64,000 nucleotides of DNA from positions 27,027-91,026 of the forward strand of contig NSJK01000016.1 of NCBI GenBank assembly GCA_002632325.1. The letters are read 5' to 3'. Of this stretch, positions 44,828 to 53,134 are shown piece after piece; position 1 is the stretch's first letter, and each line of letters starts with the position of its first letter. The stretch is from Lysobacterales bacterium (lineage in GTDB: Bacteria > Pseudomonadota > Gammaproteobacteria > Xanthomonadales > Rhodanobacteraceae). Made by a program: the position numbers and the translations under genes. The notes beneath the pieces were generated by a model. That model was not told where the DNA came from. It searched no databases and saw only the letters and a program-made list of their open reading frames with translations.

Positions 44828-45691
44828 GTGCGCCTGAAGCCGCCCGATCCCGCGCGGCTCGTGCTCGGCGGACTGCGTGGCGTGATCGATGGCGTCGATG
44901 ACGGTCTGATTGCGCTGCTCGCGGCGCGGCGTCGGCTGGTGCGTGTGGTCGCCGCGGTCAAACGGGATGGCGGACAGCAGGCGCATGACGCCGGCCGCGA
45001 GGACTATGTGCATGCGCGTGGCCAGTCGCTCGCCGCGCGACTCGATGTGCCGGCGGCGACCGCGCGCGGCGTGCTCGAAGTCGCGATCGGCGATGCGCAT
45101 CGCCAGCAAGGCGCCGCCGTTGACGCCCATCAAGCTCATTCGGCAGCGATTTCTGCGATGATTGCGCCCATGGATCCGCTCGCCGAAGTCTCGCCCGCGC
45201 CCGCCGCGCGTCTGCTGCGCCTGCTGCCGCCGCCCCGTCGCTTTGCGCCCTTGGTGCGGCTGGTGCCGCGGCGCGCGCTCGCGCGTCTGCTCGAAACGGC
45301 GATGGCGCATGTGCTAAAGGAATCCTTGCGCGTGGGCGATCTGGATTTCATGCAGGGTCGGCGTCTTGGCATCGAGACGACGGATCTCGAATTTTGCTTC
45401 GTGGTCGAATTGCAGGGACGCGAATTGCGCGTGGTCGATGCGGCCGCCGAGGCGAGCGTGCGTGGCAGCGTCACCGATCTGCTGCTGCTGGCGAGTCGGC
45501 TCGAAGATGCCGACACGCTGTTCTTCCAGCGTCGCCTCATGCTCACCGGCGACACCGAGCTGGGTCTGACCGCGCGCAACCTGCTCGATCGCCTGCCGTG
45601 GGAGAATGTGCCGCTGGGTCTGCGCATTGCGCTCAACCGCGGTGCACGTTTCGCGCGTGTGGCGCGGGCAGCGCATCGCCGCGAATCCTGA
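44828..45691 (+). CDS. Chorismate mutase fused to UbiT-like SCP2 domain protein
   Basis: One frame of 287 residues holds two domains. Residues 12-100 are a type II chorismate mutase (LRGVIDGVDDGLIALLAARR, AVKRDGG, GREDYVHAR, DAHRQQ) with the catalytic Arg, Lys, Glu and Gln positions kept. From about residue 115 a UbiT-like SCP2 domain follows (LLRLLPPPRRFAPLVRLVPR, LETAMAHVLKESLRVGDLDF, LTGDTELGLTARNLLD). UbiT is an accessory factor of oxygen-independent ubiquinone synthesis. Both derive their use from chorismate chemistry, which makes a fusion sensible. The GTG start has CGGAG about nine bases before it. An internal ATG at 45170 could also make UbiT alone. Confidence 0.8.
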   Translation: MRLKPPDPARLVLGGLRGVIDGVDDGLIALLAARRRLVRVVAAVKRDGGQQAHDAGREDYVHARGQSLAARLDVPAATARGVLEVAIGDAHRQQGAAVDAHQAHSAAISAMIAPMDPLAEVSPAPAARLLRLLPPPRRFAPLVRLVPRRALARLLETAMAHVLKESLRVGDLDFMQGRRLGIETTDLEFCFVVELQGRELRVVDAAAEASVRGSVTDLLLLASRLEDADTLFFQRRLMLTGDTELGLTARNLLDRLPWENVPLGLRIALNRGARFARVARAAHRRES

Positions 45692-45744
45692 GAACCTGCC
45701 GGCCGCGCGCGCGGCAGTCTGCGTCCATTCCCCGGAAGCCGTCG

Positions 45745-46770
45745 ATGAATTCAACTCTTGATCTGCCCGTGCCGGTCTGGCGCGACGAACTCGAACACGA
45801 ATACGCTGCCCTGCGCGCGCGCATCGAGCATCTGGTGCCGTGCATGGAATGGTCGCTGCATCTGCCCTGGATCGAGGCGATCAACCGCCTCAAGCTGCAG
45901 CGCGGCGCGGTGATCATGGCGCACAGCTACCAGTCGCCGGAAATCTTCCATGGTGTCGCCGACGTCACCGGCGATTCGCTCGCGCTGGCGCAGGCCGCTG
46001 CCGATTGCGATGCCGAAATCATCGTGCTGTGCGGCGTCCATTTCATGGCCGAGAGCGCGAAGATCCTCGCGCCGCACAAGACCGTGCTGATTCCCGATCT
46101 CGAAGCCGGCTGTTCGCTGGCCGCCTCGATCACCGCCGATGACGTGCGCGCCTTGCGCGCGCAGCATCCGGGCGTGCCGGTGGTGAGCTACGTCAACACC
46201 TCGGCTGCGGTCAAGGCCGAGACCGATGTCTGCTGCACCTCGGCCAATGCGGTGCAGGTGGTCGAGTCGCTGGGCGTGGACAAGGTGATCTTCCTGCCCG
46301 ATGCGTTTCTCGGTGCGCATGTGGCCAAGCACACCGGCGTCGAACTCGTGCTCTGGCACGGCCGCTGCGAAGTGCACGAGAAGTTCACTGCCGCGGAAGC
46401 ACGCCATGCGCGCGAGCGCTTCGATGCCAAGCTCGTCGCGCATCCCGAATGTCCGCCCGAAGTGCTCGCCGAAGCCGATTTCGTCGGCTCCACCAGCGCG
46501 ATGGGCAAGTGGCTCGCGCGCGAGCAGCCCAAGCGCGTGGCGCTGATCACCGAGTGCTCGATGGCCGACAACCTGCGCGCGCAGTTCCCGGCAACCGAAT
46601 TCATCAAGCCCTGCAACCTGTGTCCGCACATGCAGCGCATCACGCTGCCGAACATCTACGCCAGCTTGCGCGACCTGCGTCACGTGATCGAGATTCCCGC
46701 CGACATCGCCGCGCGCGCGCGCCTGTCGCTCACGCGCATGCTTGCGGTGGGTCGCGGCGAGCGCGTGTGA
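45745..46770 (+). CDS. nadA: Quinolinate synthase A
   Basis: This 341-residue [4Fe-4S] enzyme condenses iminoaspartate with dihydroxyacetone phosphate to quinolinate. It has MAHSYQSPEIF, cluster cysteines in VLCGVHFMAESAKIL, TDVCCTSANA and KPCNLCPHM, and VGSTSAMGKW. The start ATG at 45745 follows GGAAG. Its stop overlaps the nadB GTG start by four bases, so the two are coupled; NadB makes the unstable iminoaspartate. Confidence 0.95.
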   Translation: MNSTLDLPVPVWRDELEHEYAALRARIEHLVPCMEWSLHLPWIEAINRLKLQRGAVIMAHSYQSPEIFHGVADVTGDSLALAQAAADCDAEIIVLCGVHFMAESAKILAPHKTVLIPDLEAGCSLAASITADDVRALRAQHPGVPVVSYVNTSAAVKAETDVCCTSANAVQVVESLGVDKVIFLPDAFLGAHVAKHTGVELVLWHGRCEVHEKFTAAEARHARERFDAKLVAHPECPPEVLAEADFVGSTSAMGKWLAREQPKRVALITECSMADNLRAQFPATEFIKPCNLCPHMQRITLPNIYASLRDLRHVIEIPADIAARARLSLTRMLAVGRGERV

Positions 46771-48233
46771 GCGAAGCGATCGTCATCATCGGCTCGGGCG
46801 TGGCCGGGCTCAGCGTCGCGCTGGCCGCAGCACCGAGGCCCGTACTGCTGCTGTGTCGCGGCAGCAATCATGGCGAAGGCAGCGCGAGTCGGCTTGCTCA
46901 GGGCGGATTCGCCGCCGCGCTGGATCCTGCCGACCGTGTCGATGCGCATGTCGCCGACACGCTGACCGCAGGCGCCCAGCACAACGATGTCGCGATGGTG
47001 CGCTGGCTGTGCGCGCAGGCGCCGGCGCAGGTGGAATGGTTGGAGCAGCAAGGCGTGGCCTTCGACCGCGACGCCGCTGGCCGTCGTCAGCTTGGCCGTG
47101 AAGGTGGCCATCATGCCGCGCGCATCGTGCATGCGGGCGGCGATGCCACCGGCGCCGCGATCGTGCGCGCCCTGGTCGCGCAAGCCCGGCAGTGTGGGCA
47201 TGTGCGCCGGCAAGCGGGTGTCGAAGTCGATGCCTTGCGCCTGCGCGGCGGACAGGTGTGCGGTGTGCGCGTGCGACATGCCGATGGCAGCCTGCAGGAG
47301 ATCGATGCGCAGGCCGTGGTGATGGCGACCGGCGGCATGGGTGCGCTGTTTGCGCGCACCAGCAATCCGCCCGGTGCCGACGGTGCCGGTCTGGCGCTGG
47401 CACTCGCAGCGGGTGCACAGGCGCGTGACCTCGAGTTCGTGCAGTTCCATCCGACTGCACTCGATCTGCCCGACCGCGTGAACCTGCCGCTGATCACCGA
47501 GGCCTTGCGTGGCGCCGGTGCGCGACTGATCGATGAGGCGGGGCACTTCGTGCTCGATGGCGTGCATCCGCTAGGCGACCTCGCACCGCGCGACGTGGTC
47601 GCGCGCACGGTGTGGCAGGCGCAGCAGCAAGGGCGGCGCGTTTTGCTCGATGCCACGCGCATCGATGGCGATTGGGCGCAGCGCTTTCCGACTGTGCTGG
47701 CGGCCTGTCTCGAATACGGCATCGATCCACGCCTGAGCCCGATTCCGGTGACGCCGGCGGCGCATTTCCACATGGGCGGCATTGCCGTCGATGGCGATGG
47801 CCGCAGTTCGCTGCCCGGCCTGTTTGCGGTCGGCGAAGTCGCCTGCAATGGCGTGCATGGCGCCAACCGTCTGGCCAGCAATTCCCTGCTCGAAGGCGTT
47901 GCCTGCGGGCGGCGATTGGGCGCGTTGCTGGCCGATGCGGCGCTGCCGGCGGCACACGGCGAGGCAAGCTGGTGCGAACTCGGCGTCGGTTTGCCGGCGA
48001 CGCGGCTGACCCAATTGCGCCGCCTGATGTGGCAGGCGGCCGGCCCGACGCGCTCGCCAGCGGGGTTGCAGGACGCCTTGCGCTGTTGCCAGGACTGGGC
48101 CGGCGAGGGCTGGCAGGCACGGCTGGCCGTCGCTATGCTTGCCGCGGCCTTGCGTCGGCCTGCCAGCCTCGGTGCACACTGGTGTGTCGAGAACCGGTCA
48201 ACGCCATCGCAGCCGCTGGCCATCGCGTCCTGA
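46767..48233 (+). CDS. nadB: L-aspartate oxidase
   Basis: This 488-residue flavoenzyme oxidises L-aspartate to iminoaspartate for NadA. It has the FAD-binding start [63 protein letters not shown] and [20 protein letters not shown], and ends in a shortened C-terminal helical domain (E. coli NadB has 540 residues). The GTG start overlaps the nadA stop (GTGA). The catalytic residues appear complete. Confidence 0.94.
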   Translation: MSEAIVIIGSGVAGLSVALAAAPRPVLLLCRGSNHGEGSASRLAQGGFAAALDPADRVDAHVADTLTAGAQHNDVAMVRWLCAQAPAQVEWLEQQGVAFDRDAAGRRQLGREGGHHAARIVHAGGDATGAAIVRALVAQARQCGHVRRQAGVEVDALRLRGGQVCGVRVRHADGSLQEIDAQAVVMATGGMGALFARTSNPPGADGAGLALALAAGAQARDLEFVQFHPTALDLPDRVNLPLITEALRGAGARLIDEAGHFVLDGVHPLGDLAPRDVVARTVWQAQQQGRRVLLDATRIDGDWAQRFPTVLAACLEYGIDPRLSPIPVTPAAHFHMGGIAVDGDGRSSLPGLFAVGEVACNGVHGANRLASNSLLEGVACGRRLGALLADAALPAAHGEASWCELGVGLPATRLTQLRRLMWQAAGPTRSPAGLQDALRCCQDWAGEGWQARLAVAMLAAALRRPASLGAHWCVENRSTPSQPLAIAS

Positions 48234-48310
48234 TTGTCGTCGCGACGCCGGAATTTTTCAGGCCACGCAAGACGTGTCCACCGCATCCTTCCCAACTGCC
48301 AAAGAACTCA

Positions 48311-48826
48311 ATGTCCCGACCGTCTTCGCTCAGTTTCGAGCAGCTCCTGTCCTGCGCGCGTGGGGAAATGTTCGGCCCCGGCAATGCGCGTCTGCCGGCG
48401 CCGCCGATGCTGATGTTCGATCGCATCACCCACATCGACGAGAAGGGCGGGACGCATGGCAAGGGCCTGCTGCAGGCCGAGCTCGACATACGCCCCGACC
48501 TGTGGTTTTTCGGCTGCCACTTCGAAGGCGATCCGGTGATGCCCGGCTGTCTGGGCGTCGATGCGATGTGGCAGCTCGCGGGTTTCTACCTGCCGTGGCT
48601 GGGTGAGCCGGGTCTTGGTCGCGCGCTGGGCGTGGGCGAGGTCAAGTTCACCGGTCAGGTACTGCCGAGTGCGCGTCTGGTGCGCTACGAGATCAATGTC
48701 AGCCGCGTGATTCGCGGGCGACTCAAGCTGATCGTTGCCGACGGCAGCACATTCGTCGATGATCGCCTCATCTACACCGCCAAGGATCTGCGGGTAGGCC
48801 TGTTCCAGTCGACGGAGGCATTCTGA
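48311..48826 (+). CDS. fabA: 3-hydroxyacyl-ACP dehydratase/isomerase FabA
   Basis: This 171-residue enzyme dehydrates 3-hydroxydecanoyl-ACP and isomerises the product for unsaturated fatty acid synthesis. The active-site His lies in [14 protein letters not shown], and [17 protein letters not shown] is conserved. The length is that of E. coli FabA. Its stop overlaps the fabB start by one base (TGATG). The ATG at 48311 is chosen from the family start [13 protein letters not shown]. Confidence 0.96.
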   Translation: MSRPSSLSFEQLLSCARGEMFGPGNARLPAPPMLMFDRITHIDEKGGTHGKGLLQAELDIRPDLWFFGCHFEGDPVMPGCLGVDAMWQLAGFYLPWLGEPGLGRALGVGEVKFTGQVLPSARLVRYEINVSRVIRGRLKLIVADGSTFVDDRLIYTAKDLRVGLFQSTEAF

Positions 48827-50034
48827 TGCGCCGCGTCGTGGTCACCGGAGTCGGGATCGTCTCGTGTCTGGGCAATGCCGCAGACACGGTTTCGCGCGCG
48901 CTGCGCGAGGGCATCAGCGGCCTGCATGCGGTACCCGAATACGCCGAGCGCGGGCTGCGCAGTCAGGTGGCCGGCGTGCCGCAGATCGATCTCGTCGCCC
49001 AGATCGATCGCAAGCTCAAGCGCTTCATGGGCGATGCCGCGGCGTATGCCTACGTGGCGATGCGCGATGCGATCGCCGACGCGGGCCTGGCGATCGATCG
49101 CATTCGCCATCCGCGCATCGGCGTGATCGCCGGCTCGGGCGGTGGTTCGGCGCAGTGGCAGATCGAAACTGGCGATCTCCTGCGCGAGAAGGGTGTGCGC
49201 AAGGTCGGGCCGTACATGGTGCCGCGCACGATGTGCTCGACGGTGTCGGCAACGCTCGCCACCGCATTCGGCATTCTCGGTCTGAGCTATTCGATTGCCG
49301 CCGCCTGCGCGACTTCCGCACATTGCATCGGCGCGGCTGCCGATCTCATTCGCCATGGTGCGCAGGACATCGTCTTCGCCGGAGGTGGCGAGGAACTGCA
49401 CTGGGGCATGACCGCACAGTTCGATGCGATGGGCGCGCTCTCGACCAGCTACAACTCGACCCCGCATGCCGCCTCGCGCCCCTACGACGTCGGTCGCGAC
49501 GGTTTCGTGATCGCCGGTGGCGGTGGCATCCTCGTGCTCGAGGAATACGAACACGCCAAGGCGCGTGGTGCACACATCCATGCCGAACTCGTCGGCTATG
49601 GCGTCACCTCCGACGGCGGCGACATGGTCGCGCCCTCGGGCGAAGGCGCGGTGCGCTGCATGCAGATGGCGCTGCGCGACGTGCGTGGCCCGATCGACTA
49701 CCTCAACACCCACGGCACCGCCACGCCGCTGGGTGATCTCATCGAACTCAAGGCCGTGCGCGAAGCCTTCGGCGACGCCGTTCCGCCCTTGTCCTCGACC
49801 AAGGCACTGACCGGTCATTCACTCGGCGCCGCGAGCGTGCATGAGGCGATCTACAGCCTGCTGATGATGCGTGACGGCTTCATCGCGGCTTCCGCCAACA
49901 TCGAAGCGCTCGATGAGCGAGCCAAGGATTTTCCAATCGCGCTGGAAAGTCGCGATGCTCGTCTGAACACCGTGATGTCCAACAGCTTCGGCTTCGGCGG
50001 CACCAACGGTACCTTGGTGTTCGCCCGCGTCTGA
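48826..50034 (+). CDS. fabB: 3-oxoacyl-ACP synthase I
   Basis: This 402-residue KAS I elongates unsaturated acyl-ACP and works with FabA. The active-site Cys is in [12 protein letters not shown]; the two His are in [11 protein letters not shown] and [24 protein letters not shown] closes the protein. It is translationally coupled to fabA. A GC-rich hairpin and a longer inverted repeat follow the stop. Confidence 0.96.
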   Translation: MRRVVVTGVGIVSCLGNAADTVSRALREGISGLHAVPEYAERGLRSQVAGVPQIDLVAQIDRKLKRFMGDAAAYAYVAMRDAIADAGLAIDRIRHPRIGVIAGSGGGSAQWQIETGDLLREKGVRKVGPYMVPRTMCSTVSATLATAFGILGLSYSIAAACATSAHCIGAAADLIRHGAQDIVFAGGGEELHWGMTAQFDAMGALSTSYNSTPHAASRPYDVGRDGFVIAGGGGILVLEEYEHAKARGAHIHAELVGYGVTSDGGDMVAPSGEGAVRCMQMALRDVRGPIDYLNTHGTATPLGDLIELKAVREAFGDAVPPLSSTKALTGHSLGAASVHEAIYSLLMMRDGFIAASANIEALDERAKDFPIALESRDARLNTVMSNSFGFGGTNGTLVFARV

Positions 50035-50103
50035 AGCGCGTTCCGCGCGAAGCGCGCAGTTCGTTGTCCCGATCATGGTTCGAGACGGCGCCTCGCTTCC
50101 CAA

Positions 50104-50143
50104 GCGTTCATGGTGAAGCCCGCAGGGATCGAACCATGAACGC
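50104..50143. repeat. 11-bp inverted repeat after fabB
   Basis: GCGTTCATGGT (50104-50114) and ACCATGAACGC (50133-50143) are perfect inverted repeats around 18 bases. They lie about 70 bases after fabB in an otherwise featureless stretch. No T run follows. It may be a terminator-like hairpin or part of a palindromic repeat. Confidence 0.35.
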
Positions 50144-50233
50144 GAACGTGCGTCTGGCCGTGAGCTTTGCGGACCGTGGCGTCAGGTTACCGCGTGCATT
50201 TCGATGAAACGATCATTCGATTGCCGCGAGTGC

Positions 50234-50635
50234 TTACGCTGGGAAAGAGTCATGGTTCTTTGCTGCGTGCAGGTCGTGATCCCAGGCAGCTCGGCTGCCA
50301 GTGAAGATGTTGCCGTCGGGAAGGTTGGCAAATTCGGTGTCCAGGCTACCCGCAGGAACGACCGTCATCTGACCATTGACGAATGGCAGCGCCGAACCAC
50401 AGATCGCGCAGAAGCTGCGCGCGTGGCGTGTGCCCGGAAGCTGAAAGCTCGTGATTGAACGCTCGCCGGATAGCCAGATGAGTTTCGCTGAAGACGCAAA
50501 CAGATTGGCGGCATGAGCCGAGCCGGTGTCCTTGCGGCAATGCGAGCAATGGCAAAGATAGAAGCGATCAAACGAACCGGTGATGGTGTAGCGAACTTCA
50601 CCGCAAAGGCATGATCCGGCGTGCTCCGTGTTCAT
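50234..50635 (-). CDS. GFA family protein (CENP-V/GFA zinc fold)
   Basis: This 133-residue protein shows the zinc-binding pattern of glutathione-dependent formaldehyde-activating-type proteins: GSCLCGEVRYTI, YLCHCSHCRKDTG and FCAICGSALP. The substrate is unknown; most members are annotated only by fold. The start at MNTEHAGSCLCG (50635) gives the usual family start; an upstream in-frame ATG would add 36 residues unlike the family. Confidence 0.9.
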   Translation of the reverse strand: MNTEHAGSCLCGEVRYTITGSFDRFYLCHCSHCRKDTGSAHAANLFASSAKLIWLSGERSITSFQLPGTRHARSFCAICGSALPFVNGQMTVVPAGSLDTEFANLPDGNIFTGSRAAWDHDLHAAKNHDSFPA

Positions 50636-50923
50636 TGACTTTTCCCAGTGGCAAAACGGTCTTGTGGGGCGCCTGAGGTCGGCAGCCACGCAGCCCGTTC
50701 GGCCAAACACGGGCACCCCAACGGGGCAATACTCAGCGGGCACGCAAGGTTCCCAGGCACAGTGTGCCGTCAGGGACGATCAGCAGCCACCCATGCGCGG
50801 CGCACCGAGCCCACGCACCGAGCCACCGTGGTCGGCACCGAGGAACGCGAACCATGCTGTCGGCATTCCCGGCAAATTGAATGCATTTGGCCACAGCACT
50901 TGAATTGCTCTTCCTGTCATTGG
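50636..50923. other. Gene-poor stretch before the second MITE-like element
   Basis: About 290 bases with no believable gene. Open frames here have proline- and arginine-rich compositions typical of non-coding GC-rich DNA. Together with the element at 50924-51084 the non-coding stretch continues to the VOC gene at 51164. Confidence 0.4.
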
Positions 50924-51084
50924 CAGGGTGCTGAAAAAGCCCATCCTGGACTTCTTCAGCTCGACGAGTCCGGTACATGCCCGGACTCGTCTCCGACGAA
51001 TCAATCACTTGCGTGATCGATTCGCGTGCAGCGCATCCCTGCACTGCGCCAGTAGGCTGCTGAAAAGGGTTTTTCAGCAACCTG
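50924..51084. mobile_element. 161-bp MITE-like element with internal hairpins
   Basis: The left end is CAGGGTGCTGAAAAA, and the right end read from the other strand is CAGGTTGCTGAAAAA, one mismatch. The interior is built of hairpins: CGACGAGTCCGG with CCCGGACTCGTC, CGAATCAATCAC with GTGATCGATTCG, and GGCTGCTGAAAA near the right end with TTTTTCAGCAACC. No clear target duplication is seen. The ends match the element at 44043-44192, but the interiors differ, so they are two subtypes. Confidence 0.65.
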
Positions 51085-51163
51085 TTTGTCATTCGAGTCG
51101 ATGCAAGGCCTGATGCAGCTGGCGCAAAGAGAGTGCGGGTGCTTCCCGTCGAACTGTCAGGCG

Positions 51164-51565
51164 TCACTGCTTTGGGCGGTGCAGGTGAATGGCACACAGC
51201 TTGTTGCCGTCCGGATCGCGGACGTAGGCCAGATCCATGGTGCCCATTGCGAGTTCGCGCGGCCCAGGTGGTTCTTCAATCGACGTTCCGCCGTTCGCAA
51301 CCGCCGTGTCATGGAACTGTCGGACTTGCTCAAGCGAGGCACACCTGAAGCCGATCGTGCCGCCATTGCCGAAGGATGCCGGTTCGCCGTTGATCGGCTC
51401 GGTCACGCAGAACACCCCGCCATCGTGACGATAGAACAGGCGTGTCTGACCCGTCCTGTTCGGGCTTGTGAATGGATCGCCGGCCCCAAGCACGCCAAGC
51501 ACCGCGTCGTAAAAGCGCCTGGATCGCTCGATGTCATTGGTTCCGACCATTACATGGCTGAACAT
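51164..51565 (-). CDS. VOC family (glyoxalase/dioxygenase fold) protein
   Basis: This 133-residue protein begins MFSHVMVGTNDIERSRRFYD, has LFYRHDGGVFCVTEPING in the middle and ends MDLAYVRDPDGNKLCAIHLH. The His of FSHVMVG and the Glu/His of the C-terminal module could form the metal site. The substrate cannot be predicted. It appears monocistronic. Confidence 0.88.
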   Translation of the reverse strand: MFSHVMVGTNDIERSRRFYDAVLGVLGAGDPFTSPNRTGQTRLFYRHDGGVFCVTEPINGEPASFGNGGTIGFRCASLEQVRQFHDTAVANGGTSIEEPPGPRELAMGTMDLAYVRDPDGNKLCAIHLHRPKQ

Positions 51566-51690
51566 TCATTCCTCTCCTGTCCTTGCGATGATGACGGTGC
51601 TGCAGTCAATTGCATTCATGAACATGCTGTTGCGGGATCGTCGCACCTGCGTCCGGATCGGACAAGGGTTCGTGACGGCGACGCGGGAGT

Positions 51691-52173
51691 TCACGTGAAA
51701 GACAGCAATCCTGAGTCGATGCGGGCGAGTGCAGCGGCGACTTCGGGCGCACTATCGAGCAGGGCGAAGCCCGCGAACTCGAAGGCCGGGCCAACACTGC
51801 AACAGACAAGACTGTAGTCGCCGAGCGTGCGTGCGGCTTGCCAGTGGCCGGCCGGCACGACGTGGAGAGGTGTGGTTCCGGTGGCGTCGACCGCACCGAG
51901 TCGGTGAACGGCAAGCTGCGCGCTGGCGGGATCGAAGATCAAGAGCTCAAGCGCGGAGCCTTCGGCGTGGTGCCAACATTCGTCGGCATCAACGCGGTGC
52001 CAGCGGCTGTTTTCGCCGGCAGCGAGCAGGTAGTGAATCGCGCTCAGTGCCGCACGCGCTCGCGCATGGTCGAGCACTTCGTGCGTGGAGACATGCACGC
52101 GGCGAAAGTGACCGCCTTCGGGATGCGGCGCGAGATCGAGCAGGTCGATGAGCTCGCGGGCGCGTGCATGCAT
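51691..52173 (-). CDS. Cupin DUF985 protein
   Basis: This 160-residue protein has the DUF985 cupin pattern: LLDLAPHPEGGHFRRVHVS, AIHYLLAAGENSRWHRVDAD, WHHAEGSALELLI and a later VPAGHWQAARTLGDYSLVCC. Metal-binding His and Glu are present (HRVDADECWHH). The function is unknown. It starts 14 bases after hslO, so the two are probably co-transcribed. The ATG at 52173 is chosen by family similarity. Confidence 0.88.
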   Translation of the reverse strand: MHARARELIDLLDLAPHPEGGHFRRVHVSTHEVLDHARARAALSAIHYLLAAGENSRWHRVDADECWHHAEGSALELLIFDPASAQLAVHRLGAVDATGTTPLHVVPAGHWQAARTLGDYSLVCCSVGPAFEFAGFALLDSAPEVAAALARIDSGLLSFT

Positions 52174-52187
52174 GGGCACGGCGGCGT

Positions 52188-53066
52188 TCAGTGGCGCGTG
52201 CCTGTTGCGGCCTGCGGGCCACTGAACAGCGCGTCGATGTCCGCCTCGTCGAACACGTAGCGCCGGTTGCAGAACTCGCAATCGACCTGCACCGAGCCTT
52301 GCTCGGCGAGCGTCGCCGCGCACTCGGCCTGACCGAGCGAGCGCAGCATGTCGACAACGCGCTCGCGCGAGCAGCGACAGTGGAAGGCCAGTGGTTGCGG
52401 CGCTTGCATGCGCACATCTTCCTCGTGGAACAGGCGCAGCAACACGTCCTCGGCGGACAGGGCGAGCATTTCATCGCGTGTCAGCGTTGCCAGCAGATGG
52501 CCGGCGCGGTTCCAGCCATCTTCGTCGTGATCGGCACCGTGTCCGCCGCTGCTGGCGACCTGCTGCAACAGCAGGCCCGCACAGCGATCGCCCGATTGAG
52601 CGAGCAAGATGCGCGTGGGCAATTGTTCGGAGCGTGCGAAGTACTGCTCGAAGGCCTGCGACAGATCGCCGCTCTCGACCGGCACGATGCCCTGGTAACG
52701 CGTCTGCGTGACCTGATTCTCGATGGTGATCGCAAGGCGCGCATTCGGTTCGAGCTTGATCGGCGACGTTGGTGGTGCGCCTTGCCAACGCGCGATGCCG
52801 CGCACATGGCCCTCATGTGTGCACTCGGCAAACAGCAACTTGAGCGCGCCGCTGTCCTGCAACTGCACCGACAGGCGCCCGTCGAACTTGATCGTGCTGG
52901 TGAACAGCGCGCTCGCGGCGAGTGTTTCACCGAGCAAGACGCCGAGCGCGCCCGCATAGTCGCCCTGCGTGCGCAGCGCCTGCCAGGCCGCATCGAGGCG
53001 AACATGCGCGCCGCGCACACCGGCGCGGTCGAGTTGGAAGCGGTGGAGTGCGTCGGTGTGGGTCAT
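52188..53066 (-). CDS. hslO: Redox-regulated chaperone Hsp33
   Basis: This 292-residue holdase is switched on by oxidation. The C-terminal zinc site is complete: CRCSRERV with CEFCNRRYVFD, the CxC and CxxC pair. The N-terminal domain has TIKFDGRLSVQLQDSGALKL. The start at MTHTDALHRF is chosen over an upstream ATG that adds 12 residues. It is convergent to nothing and runs in the same direction as mfd, 68 bases downstream of it. Confidence 0.94.
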   Translation of the reverse strand: MTHTDALHRFQLDRAGVRGAHVRLDAAWQALRTQGDYAGALGVLLGETLAASALFTSTIKFDGRLSVQLQDSGALKLLFAECTHEGHVRGIARWQGAPPTSPIKLEPNARLAITIENQVTQTRYQGIVPVESGDLSQAFEQYFARSEQLPTRILLAQSGDRCAGLLLQQVASSGGHGADHDEDGWNRAGHLLATLTRDEMLALSAEDVLLRLFHEEDVRMQAPQPLAFHCRCSRERVVDMLRSLGQAECAATLAEQGSVQVDCEFCNRRYVFDEADIDALFSGPQAATGTRH

Positions 53067-53134
53067 GGTGTCTTCGCAATGCGGGTGGGCGGATTGTCGC
53101 ACTCACGCAAGCGCAATTCGCACTCTGCGGGCGA

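Noticed and set aside
44776..44834. Nineteen-codon frame (MNEEIGKASAITLGALLCA) before the chorismate mutase, resembling a leader peptide
   Set aside because: It has no attenuator hairpins or runs of aromatic codons and no clear ribosome binding site.
50110..50145. T-arm-like sequence GGTTCGATCCC on the minus strand, suggesting a tRNA
   Set aside because: The stem bases around it do not pair and no anticodon arm or acceptor stem is found.
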